Counted from the first letter of the stretch, positions 8,046 to 15,557 are shown. The stretch: 19,570 nt of DNA from JAPLKB01 sp964429485 (GCA_964429485.1 CAYSBW010000043.1:1-19570), one strand, 5' to 3'. Notes: generated by a model not told the origin, from the sequence alone. A program made the numbers and translations.

Positions 8046-8435
8046 TTAAACTCTTCTTCGTTTTGGCGGTCTACACCCGTTATGAGGTATGGGTGTAACA
8101 TCTTTAATAAGGTGTATTTTCAATCCTGCGCCCTGAAGAGCTCTTAAAGCAGCTTCCCTTCCCGCTCCCGGGCCTTTTATGAAAACATCCACTGTCTTCA
8201 AGCCGTTCTCCATTGCCTTTTTTGCCGCATTTTCTGCAGCAAGCTGAGCTGCAAAGGGAGTACTTTTTCTTGAACCCTTAAAACCTACAACACCACCGCT
8301 TGACCATGAAACAACATTTCCCTGCGGGTCTGTAATTGTTATTATTGTATTGTTAAAACTCGATTGAATATATGCTTCTCCAATCGGTATATTTTTCTTT
8401 ATCTTTTTTTTAGTACTTCTTTTGATTTTGGCCAT
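8046..8435 (-). CDS. rpsK: 30S ribosomal protein S11
   Basis: This 129-residue protein has the S11 fold and signature (IQSSFNNTIITITD, GFKGSRKSTPFAAQ, GPGAGREAALRALQ) and the conserved ending HNGCRPPKRRRV. S11 forms part of the platform of the small subunit next to the mRNA exit site. The N-terminus is a Lys-rich tail typical of bacterial S11. GAGG precedes the ATG by seven nt. It is in the usual order rpsM-rpsK-rpsD. Confidence 0.97.
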   Translation of the reverse strand: MAKIKRSTKKKIKKNIPIGEAYIQSSFNNTIITITDPQGNVVSWSSGGVVGFKGSRKSTPFAAQLAAENAAKKAMENGLKTVDVFIKGPGAGREAALRALQGAGLKIHLIKDVTPIPHNGCRPPKRRRV

Positions 8436-8444
8436 GGGCTCACC

Positions 8445-8813
8445 TCATTTCTTTTTTTTCATTGATGTCTTTCTGGGTCCTTTCCTCGTTCTTGAGTTAG
8501 TTCTTGTTCTTTGACCCCTCACCGGCAAGCTCTTCCTGTGTCTCAAACCTCTGTAGCAACCTATATCCATAAGTCTCTTTATATTTACACTTATTTCCTT
8601 CCGTAAATCACCTTCAACTTTGTAATCTCTTTCAATTATATCCCTTATTTTTGCAATTTCTTCTTCACTTAAAACATTAGTTCTTTTATTAGGATCAATT
8701 GTTGCCTCTGAGAGTATTTTTTCGGACAAATGCCTCCCAATACCAAATATGTAAGTCAAGGCTACTTCTATCCTTTTATCTCTCGGGATATCAACACCAG
8801 CGATTCTTGCCAA
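8445..8813 (-). CDS. rpsM: 30S ribosomal protein S13
   Basis: This 122-residue protein starts ARIAGVDIPRDKR and carries the helix-two-turns-helix core (YIFGIGRHLSEKIL) and the basic C-terminal tail (GQRTRTNSRTRKGPRK) that reaches toward the P-site tRNA. S13 sits in the head of the small subunit and makes bridges to the large subunit. The start codon is TTG, six nt after AAGGAGG. No in-frame ATG fits the conserved N-terminus, so the TTG is firm. It follows rpmJ by 11 nt. Confidence 0.97.
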   Translation of the reverse strand: MARIAGVDIPRDKRIEVALTYIFGIGRHLSEKILSEATIDPNKRTNVLSEEEIAKIRDIIERDYKVEGDLRKEISVNIKRLMDIGCYRGLRHRKSLPVRGQRTRTNSRTRKGPRKTSMKKKK

Positions 8814-8824
8814 GTTTTACCTCC

Positions 8825-8938
8825 TTAACCTTGTCTCTGTTTATGCTTAGGGTTATCGCATATTACTCTGACCACGCCTTTTCTCTTTATGATTTTACAT
8901 TTATCGCATCTCTTTTTAACTGAAGGCCTCACCTTCAT
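8825..8938 (-). CDS. rpmJ: 50S ribosomal protein L36
   Basis: This is a short 37-codon gene. The product begins MKVRPSVKKRCDKC and ends NPKHKQRQG. C11, C14, C27 and H32 form the zinc site of the C+ type of L36, a small ribbon protein buried in 23S rRNA domains. AGGAGG lies five nt before the ATG and overlaps the infA stop codon. The place between infA and rpsM is the standard one. Confidence 0.97.
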   Translation of the reverse strand: MKVRPSVKKRCDKCKIIKRKGVVRVICDNPKHKQRQG

Positions 8939-8947
8939 AACAACCTC

Positions 8948-9166
8948 CTATTTTGCTCTATATATAATTCTGCCTCTCGTCAGATCATAGGGCGACAACT
9001 CTACTATCACCTTGTCTCCCCTTAATATCTTGATATAATGCATCCTCATTTTTCCTGATACGTGTGCAAGCACTTTGTGTCCATTTGGCAATTCTACTCG
9101 AAACATTGCATTTGGCAATGGTTCAATCACCGTACCTTCAATTTCTATTCCTTCTCCCTTTGGCAT
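8948..9166 (-). CDS. infA: Translation initiation factor IF-1
   Basis: This 72-residue protein is one S1/OB-fold domain of exactly the usual length. It has the IF-1 pattern IEIEGTVIEPLPNAMFRVEL, GHKVLAHVSGKMRMHYIKIL and LTRGRIIYRAK. IF-1 occupies the A site of the small subunit during initiation and helps IF-2 and IF-3. It lies five nt after map and ten nt before rpmJ, the usual spc/alpha junction arrangement in many phyla. AGGA is only three nt from the ATG, a rather short spacing. Confidence 0.97.
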   Translation of the reverse strand: MPKGEGIEIEGTVIEPLPNAMFRVELPNGHKVLAHVSGKMRMHYIKILRGDKVIVELSPYDLTRGRIIYRAK

Positions 9167-9171
9167 TTTTC

Positions 9172-9921
9172 CTATATCCTGCTCAAAATATCGGGCCCAT
9201 TCGCAGTAATTGCTACTGTATGCTCAAAATGAGCTGATAATGAGCCATCTTTTGTTTTTGCTGTCCAGCCGTTTTCTGCTATAATAACATCTTTTTTACC
9301 CAAATTAACCATAGGCTCAATAGCAAAGACCATTCCTTTTTTCAATCTTATTCCAGTACCTTCCACACCAAAATTAGGTACCTGCGGATCTTCGTGCAGG
9401 TTTTTTCCAATTCCATGTCCTACAAAATCTCTTACTACAGAAAAACCTGAACATTCAACAAATGTCTGAACAGCATTAGATATATCATGCAGTCTATTAC
9501 CTTCAGCAGCCTTATCAATTGCCTTATACAAGGATTTCTCTGTTGTTCTAACCAGCTTTTCAGTTGTTTCCGGCAATTCTCCTACGCCTTGTGTTATTGC
9601 AACATCTCCGTAAAATCCGTCGCAATAAATTCCAAAATCAAGACTTACAATATCACCTTTTTTTAATACACGCTCACCAGGCATGCCATGGACTACTTCA
9701 TCGTTTACTGAAACACAAAGACAATATGGAAACCCGTTATACCCCTTAAATGCCGGCTTAACTTTTTTAATTTTTCTTATTCTGTTTTCACATAGTGTTT
9801 CAAGCTCTATTGTCTTCATCCCTTCCTTAATAAAATCTTTTAAATAATAAAGCATTTCTATTGCGTACTTACTGGACACCCTGATTTTTTCTATTTCATT
9901 CTCGTTTTTTAATAAAATCAT
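9172..9921 (-). CDS. map: Methionine aminopeptidase, type I
   Basis: This 249-residue type I enzyme removes the initiator methionine from nascent proteins after deformylation. The pita-bread fold metal ligands are all visible: D95 and D106 (SLDFG, GDVAIT), H169 (GHGIG), E202 (AIEPM) and E233 (FEHT). H78 (VVHGMPG) is the catalytic histidine. It lacks the N-terminal zinc-finger extension of eukaryotic forms. It lies 18 nt after secY, where many bacteria have adk first. No clear Shine-Dalgarno sequence precedes the ATG, unlike its neighbours, so its translation may be lower or depend on readthrough from secY. Confidence 0.96.
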   Translation of the reverse strand: MILLKNENEIEKIRVSSKYAIEMLYYLKDFIKEGMKTIELETLCENRIRKIKKVKPAFKGYNGFPYCLCVSVNDEVVHGMPGERVLKKGDIVSLDFGIYCDGFYGDVAITQGVGELPETTEKLVRTTEKSLYKAIDKAAEGNRLHDISNAVQTFVECSGFSVVRDFVGHGIGKNLHEDPQVPNFGVEGTGIRLKKGMVFAIEPMVNLGKKDVIIAENGWTAKTKDGSLSAHFEHTVAITANGPDILSRI

Positions 9922-9939
9922 ATCAGATATATTGGCAAT

Positions 9940-11247
9940 TTACCTTCGTCCCTTGATTCGCGAAGTCTTTTTAACAAGTCCATCATAATGTCTTAAAATT
10001 AGATGCGACTCAATCTGCTGAATTGTATCAAGAGCAACCCCAACAACTATAAGAAGAGCAGTACCCCCAAAATAAAAAGGTACATTAAACTTTTTAACCA
10101 GTAATGTAGGTAATACACACACAAAAGAAATATATAATGCACCTACAAAGGTAATCCGTGAAAGCACCTTTTCTATATATTCTGATGTTTTTTTGCCAGG
10201 CCTTATACCAGGTAAATAACCGCCATATTTTTTCATATTATCAGCCACATTGTCTGGATTAAAAACAATGGCAGTATAAAAAAAGCAGAAAAATATTATG
10301 AAACCAACATACATAAATTCATGCAACAAGGTTCCTGGAGTTAATAATTCTGCAAATTTCTTCATATAAGGATGATCTATAAAGCTTGCAATAGTTGCCG
10401 GAAACATCAATATTGAAGATGCAAAAATAGGTGGTATAACCCCTGCAGTATTAACTTTTAATGGCAAATGTGTTGCCTGACCACCATACACTCTCCTTCC
10501 AACTACTCTTTTTGCATATTGAACCGGTATTCTTCTCTGTGATGATTCCATGAATATAATAAAAGCTACTACAGCCAGCATCATTGCTACAATTAAAATA
10601 ATAACAAACCAGTTCATTTCACCTGAACTTACAAGGCTCATCGTTCCTGCTATCGCATTTGGCATTCTTGCTACTATGCCTGCAAATATAATCAATGAAA
10701 TTCCATTACCAATTCCCTTCTCCGTTATTTGTTCTCCAAGCCACATTATGAAAGACGTACCACCTGTCAAAGTTAGCATAGTCATAATTCTAAAACCCCA
10801 GCCTGGATTGTATACTACAAATTCACCTGCCGGTCCCCGCATCTGTTCCAACCCGACACTTATTCCGAATCCTTGTATAAGTGCAATGATAACAGTACCA
10901 TATCTCGTATATTGGGTTATTTTCTTTTTTCCTGCATCTCCTTCTTTTGACAGCTTTTCAAGTGTTGGAACAACAACCGTTAAAAGTTGTAAAATAATAG
11001 ACGCGCTGATATATGGCATAATACCAAGGGCAAAAACAGATAGACGCTCAAGTCCTCCTCCTGCGAACATGTCAAAAAATCCAAGAAGAGTTCCTTTTGC
11101 TCGTTCAAATATACCAGCTAAAACTTGTCCGTCTATTCCAGGTGTTGGTATATGAACTCCTATTCTGTAAACAGCAAGCAATGCAAGTGTAATGATTATC
11201 CTTCGCTTAAGCTCAGGGATCCTTCCAATGTTCTGGAAACCTCCCAT
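9940..11247 (-). CDS. secY: Protein translocase subunit SecY
   Basis: This 435-residue inner-membrane protein forms the protein-conducting channel of SecYEG. Ten hydrophobic segments can be counted. The first follows LKRRIIITLALLAVYR, and a plug-like region lies near GFFDMFAGGGLERLSVFALGI. The conserved cytosolic loops ESSQRRIPVQYAKR and the RPGKKTSEYIEKVLSRITF region, which engages SecA or ribosomes, are present. The start overlaps the rplO stop in TAATG, so translation is coupled. It is in the standard spc position after rplO. The gene ends IKGRR, a normal basic C-terminus. Confidence 0.97.
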   Translation of the reverse strand: MGGFQNIGRIPELKRRIIITLALLAVYRIGVHIPTPGIDGQVLAGIFERAKGTLLGFFDMFAGGGLERLSVFALGIMPYISASIILQLLTVVVPTLEKLSKEGDAGKKKITQYTRYGTVIIALIQGFGISVGLEQMRGPAGEFVVYNPGWGFRIMTMLTLTGGTSFIMWLGEQITEKGIGNGISLIIFAGIVARMPNAIAGTMSLVSSGEMNWFVIILIVAMMLAVVAFIIFMESSQRRIPVQYAKRVVGRRVYGGQATHLPLKVNTAGVIPPIFASSILMFPATIASFIDHPYMKKFAELLTPGTLLHEFMYVGFIIFFCFFYTAIVFNPDNVADNMKKYGGYLPGIRPGKKTSEYIEKVLSRITFVGALYISFVCVLPTLLVKKFNVPFYFGGTALLIVVGVALDTIQQIESHLILRHYDGLVKKTSRIKGRR

Positions 11248-11690
11248 TAAATCAATACCTCCACTTCTCCGCCCTGCGCACGTATTTTTTCGATTGCCTT
11301 TTTTGATGCTTTATGCACCGAAACTTTTACTGAAAAGTCAATATTTCCGTCTGATAATAGTTTTATTCCTGATTTCAAATCCTTCACTAATCCCGTTGAA
11401 ATCAAATCATCTATTTCTATTTTTTCTTTACCCTTAAACACTTCTAAGTCAAGTAGGTTTATGATTGCATATTCCTTTCTAAAGGGATTCTTAAAGCCTC
11501 TTTTCGGAATTCTCCTTGTGAGTGGCATCTGGCCGCCCTCGAAGGACTTACTTTTTGTACCACCACTTCTTGCCCGCTGCCCTTTATTACCATAAGTTGC
11601 TGTAGTTCCGTGACCAGATCCTGTACCTCTTCCAACTCTTTTCCTTTTTTTTCTTGATCCATCGCATGGTTTTAAGTCTGAAAGTTTCAT
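11247..11690 (-). CDS. rplO: 50S ribosomal protein L15
   Basis: This 147-residue protein starts MKLSDLKPCDGSRKKRKRVGRG. It has the extended glycine- and arginine-rich N-terminal arm (GTGSGHGTTATYGNKGQRARSGG) that threads into 23S rRNA, and a globular C-terminal half ending GGEVEVLI. L15 is a late-assembly protein of the large subunit. The ATG follows the rpmD stop codon without a gap, with GGAGG eleven nt upstream inside rpmD. The end overlaps secY by one nt. Confidence 0.97.
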   Translation of the reverse strand: MKLSDLKPCDGSRKKRKRVGRGTGSGHGTTATYGNKGQRARSGGTKSKSFEGGQMPLTRRIPKRGFKNPFRKEYAIINLLDLEVFKGKEKIEIDDLISTGLVKDLKSGIKLLSDGNIDFSVKVSVHKASKKAIEKIRAQGGEVEVLI

Positions 11691-11876
11691 CTATTGAACA
11701 TCCTCCAACACCTTAACAAGATGTATAACCTTTTTTACCATCCCTCTTATTTCTGGTGTATTTTTAACTTCCCTCACTTCATAAAGCCTTTTAAAGCCAA
11801 GGCTCTGCACGGTAGCTTTCATATCTTCTGTACAACTGTTGGTGCTATGTATCCATTTTATTTTGAGATAAGACAC
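11691..11876 (-). CDS. rpmD: 50S ribosomal protein L30
   Basis: This 61-residue protein has the bacterial L30 pattern: IKWIHSTNSCTEDMKATVQSLGFKRLYEV, then a hydrophobic strand with NTPEIRGMVKKVIHLVKV. L30 is a small, often dispensable protein of the large subunit. The start is GTG, one nt after the rpsE stop, with GGAGG six nt upstream inside the end of rpsE. It is in the standard place between rpsE and rplO. Confidence 0.95.
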   Translation of the reverse strand: MSYLKIKWIHSTNSCTEDMKATVQSLGFKRLYEVREVKNTPEIRGMVKKVIHLVKVLEDVQ

Positions 11877-11877
11877 G

Positions 11878-12384
11878 TCAAGCCTCCTCTCCCTTGATTT
11901 TTCCTCTCTGCTTCAGTGACATTTCATTTGATTTCATAGCTGCAAGACCTTTAATTGTGGCCTTCACAACATTATGGTAGTTCCTTGAACCATAACACTT
12001 TGTTAATATGTTAGTAATTCCGGCAACTTCAACAACAGCCCTCACAGCCCTTCCTGCAATAACTCCTGTACCTGCACTTGCAGGTTTCATAAAAACTTCA
12101 CTCGTTCCATATTTAGCCTTGGCTTCATGCGGTATTGTACCGTCCAAAACCGGCACTTCAACAAGGTCTTTTTTTGCACGCTCAACTGCCTTGCGAATTG
12201 CATCAGGAACTTCGTTGGCTTTTCCCAAACCATATCCAACATGTCCGTTGCCATCGCCTACTACAACTATCGCACTGAAGCTGAAACGCCTTCCACCTTT
12301 TACAACCTTAGCTACACGATTTATATATACAAGTCTGTCCTGTAATTCAATCCCGTCCACCTCTATGCGCCTTTTCTCAAACAA
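11878..12384 (-). CDS. rpsE: 30S ribosomal protein S5
   Basis: This 168-residue protein has the N-terminal double-stranded RNA-binding-like S5 domain (LVYINRVAKVVKGGRRFSFSAIVVVGD, then GHVGYGLGKANEVPDAIRKA). The C-terminal S5 domain has PASAGTGVIAGRAVRAVVE and the GSRNYHNVVKATIKGL stretch. S5 lies at the mRNA entry site and affects decoding accuracy. The start is TTG, seven nt after GAGGAGG. There is no in-frame ATG near the N-terminus. Confidence 0.97.
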   Translation of the reverse strand: MFEKRRIEVDGIELQDRLVYINRVAKVVKGGRRFSFSAIVVVGDGNGHVGYGLGKANEVPDAIRKAVERAKKDLVEVPVLDGTIPHEAKAKYGTSEVFMKPASAGTGVIAGRAVRAVVEVAGITNILTKCYGSRNYHNVVKATIKGLAAMKSNEMSLKQRGKIKGEEA

Positions 12385-12398
12385 TAGAAAGCCTCCTC

Positions 12399-12764
12399 TT
12401 AGAATATTAGACCGGCTTCTCTTGCTGCATCTGCAAGTGCCTTGATTCTACCGTGGTATTTAAATCCGTTTCTGTCAAAAACTACTTCAGTAATTCCCAT
12501 TTCGATTGCTTTCTTGCCTATAAATTCACCGATTTTTTTTGCTGCATCAATATTCCCACCATATTTTATCTGTGTTTTTATGTCTTTATTTAATGTGGAA
12601 ACCCCGGTCATAACTTTAGCATGTGTATCATCTACTAACTGCACATAAATTTGACTTAAGCTTTTATAAACACAGAGCCTCGGTCTTTCATGGCTTCCAG
12701 CAACTTTCTTTCTGATTCTTTTTTTTCTTTTTAGTCTCGCTTCAGCTAAATTTCTTCTCTGCAT
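12399..12764 (-). CDS. rplR: 50S ribosomal protein L18
   Basis: This 121-residue protein is a 5S rRNA binder of the central protuberance. It has the basic N-terminal arm (ARLKRKKRIRKKVAG), the SHERPRLCVYKSLSQIYVQLVDD core and the conserved ending FDRNGFKYHGRIKALADAAREAGLIF (recognised in parts). Together with L5 it forms the 5S particle. GGAG is five nt before the ATG. The gene lies between rplF and rpsE as expected. Confidence 0.97.
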   Translation of the reverse strand: MQRRNLAEARLKRKKRIRKKVAGSHERPRLCVYKSLSQIYVQLVDDTHAKVMTGVSTLNKDIKTQIKYGGNIDAAKKIGEFIGKKAIEMGITEVVFDRNGFKYHGRIKALADAAREAGLIF

Positions 12765-12773
12765 TTTAGCTCC

Positions 12774-13313
12774 TTACTTCTTTCCTGTTTTTCCCGCTTT
12801 CTTTCTTAAAACTTCATCAGCATATTTTATGCCTTTATTTTTATACACATCAGGTTTCCTGAGTGCTCTTATTTTTGCTGAAATTTCTCCTACAAGTTCC
12901 TTGTCTATTCCTTTTACTGTAACCAGCGTTTGTTTCTCAACCTGAGCATCAATCCCTTCAGGCAAAACAAAAGTTATAGGATGCGAATAGCCAAGATTAA
13001 AAATAATGTTTTTTCCCTGTAACTCAGCTCTATACCCAATCCCTGCAATTTCCAACTTTCTTTCAAAGCCTTTGCTAACACCATCAACCATATTGGAAAC
13101 CAAGGTTCTCATAAGACCGTGATAACTTCTGGTTTTCTTTTCATCATTTTTCCGAATTACCGTGACTACATTCCCATCAAAAGACAGTTCCAGCCCTTCA
13201 AGTAGTTCTCTACTCAAAGATCCCTTTGGTCCGGATACTTTAATATTATTGCCTTCGCATTCCATTTTTGAGCCATCAGGCAATACAATAGGTTTTTTCC
13301 CTATTCTTGACAT
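12774..13313 (-). CDS. rplF: 50S ribosomal protein L6
   Basis: This 179-residue protein begins MSRIGKKPIVLP and has two tandem L6 folds, the second ending in the signature PDVYKNKGIKYADEVLRKKAGKTGK. L6 lies at the base of the L7/L12 stalk near the sarcin-ricin loop. A frame five codons longer exists. The ATG at 13313 is preferred because GAGG is correctly spaced before it, overlapping the rpsH stop codon, and because MSRIGKKPI is the family's usual start. Confidence 0.97.
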   Translation of the reverse strand: MSRIGKKPIVLPDGSKMECEGNNIKVSGPKGSLSRELLEGLELSFDGNVVTVIRKNDEKKTRSYHGLMRTLVSNMVDGVSKGFERKLEIAGIGYRAELQGKNIIFNLGYSHPITFVLPEGIDAQVEKQTLVTVKGIDKELVGEISAKIRALRKPDVYKNKGIKYADEVLRKKAGKTGKK

Positions 13314-13321
13314 ACCGCACC

Positions 13322-13723
13322 TCACCATACCAACAGGAGGGGTTCACCACCTGTGTTATTCTTCTTAGCATTTCTATCTGTCATCAACCCCTTTGAGGTT
13401 GAGAATATTACTGTGCCATGACGCTTCGCTATTCTTTGTGTTTCGTCTGCTTTGGTATAGACTCTTCTACCAGGTTTACTGATTCTTTTCAAACCTGTTA
13501 TTACACTTTGATTATGTAAATCATAATGCATATAAATCTTTAAATATTTCTTCCTCATGTCATCAACAAATATTTTGTAATTTTTGATATAACCTTCTTC
13601 TTTCATTATCTTTGATATAGCCAACTTCATATTGGAATAAGGTATATCAACCGACTCATGTCGAGCCAAAATCGCATTTCTTATTCTTGTCAGCATATCG
13701 GCTATTGTGTCTGTCATCGCCAT
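13322..13723 (-). CDS. rpsH: 30S ribosomal protein S8
   Basis: This 133-residue protein starts M(A)MTDTIADMLTRIRNA and has the S8 core to the end (KADETQRIAKRHGTVIFSTSKGLMTDRNAKKNNTGGEPLLLVW). S8 binds the central domain of 16S rRNA early in assembly. In E. coli it is also the translational repressor of the spc operon, acting at the rplE start. I cannot verify a comparable RNA site here. GAGGGG lies six nt before the first ATG. A second in-frame ATG two codons later is also possible. Confidence 0.97.
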   Translation of the reverse strand: MAMTDTIADMLTRIRNAILARHESVDIPYSNMKLAISKIMKEEGYIKNYKIFVDDMRKKYLKIYMHYDLHNQSVITGLKRISKPGRRVYTKADETQRIAKRHGTVIFSTSKGLMTDRNAKKNNTGGEPLLLVW

Positions 13724-13733
13724 TAATGCCCCC

Positions 13734-13919
13734 TCACCAACTTGATTTAGTCACTCCAGGAACTTCTCCTCTTAAAGAGTAATTCCTGAAACATACTCTA
13801 CACATCTGGAATTTTCCAAGATAACCCCTGGGTCTGCCGCAAACAGCACATCTGTTTCGGAATCTCGTACTATACTTAGGAGTCTTTTTCCATTTTTCTA
13901 TCATTGCCTTTCTTGCCAT
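13734..13919 (-). CDS. rpsN: 30S ribosomal protein S14, type Z (zinc-binding)
   Basis: This 61-residue protein is the short form of S14. It has C24-X2-C27 and C40-X2-C43 (CAVCGRPRG and CRVCFR) and ends GVTKSSW, typical of zinc-type S14 in Gram-positive, Thermus-like and other lineages. Long zinc-free S14 is about 100 residues. It sits in the head of the small subunit. GGAGG lies five nt before the ATG, and the order rplE-rpsN-rpsH is standard. Confidence 0.97.
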   Translation of the reverse strand: MARKAMIEKWKKTPKYSTRFRNRCAVCGRPRGYLGKFQMCRVCFRNYSLRGEVPGVTKSSW

Positions 13920-13930
13920 CTACTCCTCCA

Positions 13931-14473
13931 TCAAGTCCTGAAGGGCATTCCCATAAGCTTTAAAAGCTCAAAACCCTCTTCATCTGTTTTTGCTGTAGTT
14001 CCAATTGTTATATTCATACCTCTTGCTTTATCGATTTTATCATAATCTATTTCAGGGAATATAGTCTGTTCCCTTAAACCAAGTGTATAATTTCCTCTAC
14101 CATCAAATGATTTTGAAGATACTCCTTTAAAATCTCTGACCCTGGGAAGAACAATGTAGACTAACTTATGTAAAAATTCATACATTCTTTCCCGTCTTAG
14201 CGTTACCATACAGCCAATTGACATCCCCTCTCTCAATTTGAAAGATGCAATAGATTTCTTAGCTTTAGTTATAACCGGTTTCTGACCGGAAATTATGGCT
14301 ATATCACCCGACGCAGCATCAAGAGCTTTTACATTCTGTATTGCTTCTCCAACACCGATATTTATAACGATCTTCTCGATTTTCGGCAACTGCATAACAT
14401 TTTTATATTTGAATCTCTGCATTAATGCCGGTGCTACTTCCTTTTCATAAAAATCCATATACGCCGTTTTCAA
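13931..14473 (-). CDS. rplE: 50S ribosomal protein L5
   Basis: This 180-residue protein binds 5S rRNA and contacts the P-site tRNA. Recognisable family blocks are KIEKIVINIGVGEA, AIISGQKPVITKAKKSIASFKLR, RDFKGVSSKSFDGRGNY and EIDYDKIDKARGM. The start is TTG, with AGGAGG six nt upstream. It gives the usual L5 length and aligns with the E. coli N-terminus. An ATG five codons later (MDFYEKEV) is 21 nt from the ribosome site and is less likely. Confidence 0.96.
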   Translation of the reverse strand: MKTAYMDFYEKEVAPALMQRFKYKNVMQLPKIEKIVINIGVGEAIQNVKALDAASGDIAIISGQKPVITKAKKSIASFKLREGMSIGCMVTLRRERMYEFLHKLVYIVLPRVRDFKGVSSKSFDGRGNYTLGLREQTIFPEIDYDKIDKARGMNITIGTTAKTDEEGFELLKLMGMPFRT

Positions 14474-14487
14474 GTAATGCCTCCTGC

Positions 14488-14811
14488 CTACTTATCTATA
14501 ACCTCATTACATTTTTTACAGAATCTGACTTTTTTCCCATTCTCGAGTAACTTTTTTCCGACCCTTACAGGCTTAGAACATTTATCACAAAAGATCATTA
14601 CATTGGAAATATGGATTAAACTTTCTTTTTCCATAATTCCGCCTTTTGTTTTCTGGCTTGGCTTAACATGTCTTTTTACCATATTTACTTTTTCAACTAT
14701 CACTCTATCCCGCTTTTTTGCAATGCGCAGTACTTTTCCTGTCTTTCCCTTATCCTTGCCCACCTGCACCATAACAAGATCATTTTTCTTAACATGATAA
14801 TTTTTTTCCAT
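14488..14811 (-). CDS. rplX: 50S ribosomal protein L24 (with zinc-ribbon motif)
   Basis: This 107-residue protein has the KOW motif near the N-terminus (DLVMVQVGKDKGKTGKVLRI) and the region NMVKRHVKPSQKTKGGI. L24 is an assembly initiator of the large subunit near the exit tunnel. The C-terminal part carries C75-X2-C78 and C98-X2-C101 (CDKC and CKKC), a likely zinc-ribbon that many L24 proteins, including that of E. coli, lack. GAGG is five nt before the ATG. It is in the expected place between rplN and rplE. Confidence 0.96.
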   Translation of the reverse strand: MEKNYHVKKNDLVMVQVGKDKGKTGKVLRIAKKRDRVIVEKVNMVKRHVKPSQKTKGGIMEKESLIHISNVMIFCDKCSKPVRVGKKLLENGKKVRFCKKCNEVIDK

Positions 14812-14818
14812 AATTACC

Positions 14819-15187
14819 TCACACTACTTCAGGTGCCAACGACACGATCTTCATAAACCTTTTCGCCCTCAACTCACGTGCTACAGGGCCGAATATCCTG
14901 GTTCCTATCGGTTCATTGTATTGATTTATTATAACAGCAGAGTTATCATCAAACTTCACGTACGAACCATCCACTCTTCTGATCTCTTTTTTCGTTCTTA
15001 CAATTACAGCTTTTACCACATCGCCCTTTTTAACTTTCGAATTCGGGATTACTTCTTTTACTGAGGCTACAATTATATCTCCAACCGTACCATATCTTTT
15101 TTTCGAGCCACCGAGAACCCTTATGCATCCCAGTTTTTTAGCCCCTGAATTGTCCGCAACCTCGAGTTTAGTTCTCTCCTGTATCAT
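14819..15187 (-). CDS. rplN: 50S ribosomal protein L14
   Basis: This 122-residue protein is one of the most conserved ribosomal proteins and has exactly the usual length. It starts MIQERTKLEVADNSGAKK and has the core ARGIxVxx-like KKGDVVKAVIVRTKK and ending RFMKIVSLAPEVV. L14 makes an intersubunit bridge with 16S rRNA and is the docking surface for the silencing factor RsfS. Its first 20 nt overlap rpsQ, and its ribosome site (GAGGTGG) lies inside rpsQ. Confidence 0.97.
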   Translation of the reverse strand: MIQERTKLEVADNSGAKKLGCIRVLGGSKKRYGTVGDIIVASVKEVIPNSKVKKGDVVKAVIVRTKKEIRRVDGSYVKFDDNSAVIINQYNEPIGTRIFGPVARELRAKRFMKIVSLAPEVV

Positions 15188-15479
15188 CCTTCACCACCTC
15201 TTCCTGAGCAAGAATAGGTTCCACCTTTTTGATAATTTCTTTTACAAGCCATCTCTTCTCTTTACTTAACGGTCTTGACTCAACTATCAAAACACGGTCA
15301 CCAGTTACGCAGCGATTTTCTTCATCATGTGCTTTATATCTCTTCTTGGTGCTTATGTATTTTTGATACATAGAATGCTTATAAGATCTTGACACCTCTA
15401 TTATTACCGTCTTATCCATCTTATTCTTAATTACAACACCTGTTAGTTTCTTTTTTCTTGCGTCAGCTTTCAATTCCAT
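15168..15479 (-). CDS. rpsQ: 30S ribosomal protein S17
   Basis: This 103-residue protein is an OB-fold, primary 16S rRNA binder with the S17 signature (KKKLTGVVIKNKMDKTVIIEVSRSYKH, YKAHDEENRCVTGDRVLIVESRPLSKEKRW). I chose the ATG at 15479, six nt after GAGG, over an upstream TTG at 15491 that lies within the ribosome-site region. The C-terminus has about 17 residues more than E. coli S17, an acidic stretch ending KDDTGEN, and this extension overlaps rplN by 20 nt. A 90-nt non-coding gap lies upstream. Confidence 0.95.
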   Translation of the reverse strand: MELKADARKKKLTGVVIKNKMDKTVIIEVSRSYKHSMYQKYISTKKRYKAHDEENRCVTGDRVLIVESRPLSKEKRWLVKEIIKKVEPILAQEEVVKDDTGEN

Positions 15480-15529
15480 GCTTAACCTCAAATTATAGTA
15501 AGCTAAATTATTATTAAATCCTTGCTTGA

Positions 15530-15557
15530 ATTTTATTACTTATTAAACATTTGCCAA
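15530..15557 (-). promoter_or_regulatory. Putative internal promoter before rpsQ
   Basis: The 90-nt gap between rpmC and rpsQ is the longest non-coding stretch inside the r-protein cluster. On the minus strand it contains TTGGCA (15557-15552) and, after 16 nt, TAAAAT (15535-15530), each one mismatch from the sigma-70 consensus. The leader to the rpsQ ATG would be about 45 nt. A second TATAAT lies closer to the gene, at about 15492-15497, without a good -35. AT-rich sequence gives such matches by chance, so the call is tentative. Confidence 0.35.

Noticed and set aside
11459..11662. Second minus-strand frame inside rplO
   Set aside because: It is an out-of-frame shadow of the L15 gene, rich in Glu/Lys/Gln because of the codon composition, with no independent start signal.
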